From: Clostridia bacterium
GTDB taxonomy: Bacteria; Bacillota; Clostridia; Oscillospirales; CAG-272
Length of the DNA stretch: 5,708 bases
Direction of reading: 5' to 3'
Assembly (NCBI GenBank): GCA_017420845.1
Contig: JAFQOC010000416.1
Location: forward strand, 1 to 5,708
How positions within the stretch are numbered: the stretch's first letter is position 1; every line of letters starts with the position of its first letter. Under the pieces are notes generated by a model. The model saw nothing but the letters and a program-made list of their open reading frames with translations. It had not been told where the DNA came from and searched no databases. Of this stretch, positions 5,446 to 5,708 are shown in pieces. A program made the translations under genes and the position numbers.

Positions 5446-5708
5446 CATTAAGACCGTTGGGGTATTTTTTTGTCATCATCACCGCGGCGGCAACGGTCAG
5501 CAGAACCACGGTGACAAAGCCCAGAGCAGAGCCACAGCCCGACTCGACAGGCTCGGTGGGTGCCTCGGTGGGAGCCTCGGTGCCTGCGTCGGTGGGAGCC
5601 TCGGTCTCATCGGGAGCCTCGGTGGGAGCCTCAGTGACCTCAGAGGTCTCGGTAGGTGCCTCGGGATCGTCGGAGGTCTCGGTGGGCGCCTCGGTCTCGC
5701 CTCCGCCT
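5435..5708 (-). CDS. Partial surface protein: 3' end with TEAPT linker and GCGS-type C-terminal membrane tail
   Basis: The open frame enters from the right edge (the start lies outside the window) and ends at TAA 5435-5437, giving the last 90 residues. The visible part is a linker of about 54 residues built of TEAPT, ETSDDP and EAPDE repeats, then ESGCGSALGF (Cys codon at 5534-5536), a hydrophobic helix of about 17 residues, a TKK stop-transfer end and nine extra residues, YPNGLNVNT. The layout and DNA of the anchor almost match the propeller protein next to it, so it should be another exported, C-terminally anchored surface protein. The ectodomain is unknown. It is too short for most gene finders to place without the upstream sequence, but the stop-free frame, the codon use and the matching paralogue make it convincing. 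Confidence 0.85.
   Translation of the reverse strand, partial: GGGETEAPTETSDDPEAPTETSEVTEAPTEAPDETEAPTDAGTEAPTEAPTEPVESGCGSALGFVTVVLLTVAAAVMMTKKYPNGLNVNT
5515..5565 (-). repeat. 51-bp exact direct repeat, copy 2 (CTERM core)
   Basis: Second copy of the sequence at 3900-3950, in the same orientation and 1615 bp away. It encodes the linker end, SGCGSALG and the start of the helix of the partial surface protein. Recombination between copies would remove the propeller ectodomain. Confidence 0.92.
5549..5708 (-). repeat. TEAPT-type degenerate repeat of the partial surface protein
   Basis: Repeated 12-bp-like units (plus strand around CTCGGTGGGAGC) encode Thr-Glu-Ala-Pro tetrapeptides with interspersed Asp/Glu/Ser-rich blocks. 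It continues beyond the window edge, so total length is unknown. Confidence 0.8.

Overview
The window looks like chromosomal DNA from a GC-rich member of the Clostridia (Bacillota), probably a gut-type uncultured lineage. The taxonomic call is inference. It rests on strong AGGAGG-type ribosome binding sites, near-consensus sigma-A promoters, compact terminators, the sequence type of the Lgt-like and GH71/99-like proteins, and surface proteins with Thr-Glu-Ala-Pro linkers ending in a Gly-Cys-Gly-Ser hydrophobic tail. There is no mobile element, CRISPR array, tRNA or rRNA.

Left part, plus strand: a thiamine pyrophosphokinase gene (thiN, GTG start at 110) has a perfect TTGACA-N17-TATAAT promoter and ends at a small hairpin terminator. 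A separate unit follows: an extended -10 promoter and a gene for a cytoplasmic GH71/GH99-like protein (886-1869). Its terminator (1879-1909) is symmetrical and also serves the convergent minus-strand genes.

Right part, minus strand, read from right to left: (1) the 3' end of a surface protein gene with a TEAPT linker and a C-terminal SGCGS-hydrophobic-KK tail; (2) a complete 487-residue secreted beta-propeller-like protein with almost the same linker and tail; (3) an Lgt-family diacylglyceryl transferase homologue with an altered active-site signature; (4) a CPBP-family glutamic intramembrane protease whose start codon overlaps the end of the lgt-like gene. Genes 3 and 4 form one operon between a promoter at 3728-3733 and the shared terminator at 1879-1909.

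Most interesting reading: two proteins with an invariant Cys just before a C-terminal membrane segment sit next to a two-gene operon whose enzymes could lipidate a Cys and cleave in the membrane. By analogy with CPBP-based C-terminal sorting (the myxosortase/MYXO-CTERM type), this may be a GCGS-CTERM surface-anchoring system: the Lgt-like enzyme modifies the Cys and the CPBP protease removes the tail. The proximity, tail architecture and family motifs are visible in the sequence; the functional link is a hypothesis. The intergenic DNA also holds a 30-bp AT-rich inverted repeat upstream of the propeller gene and a smaller inverted repeat over the -35 region of the lgt-CPBP operon, both candidate regulator sites.
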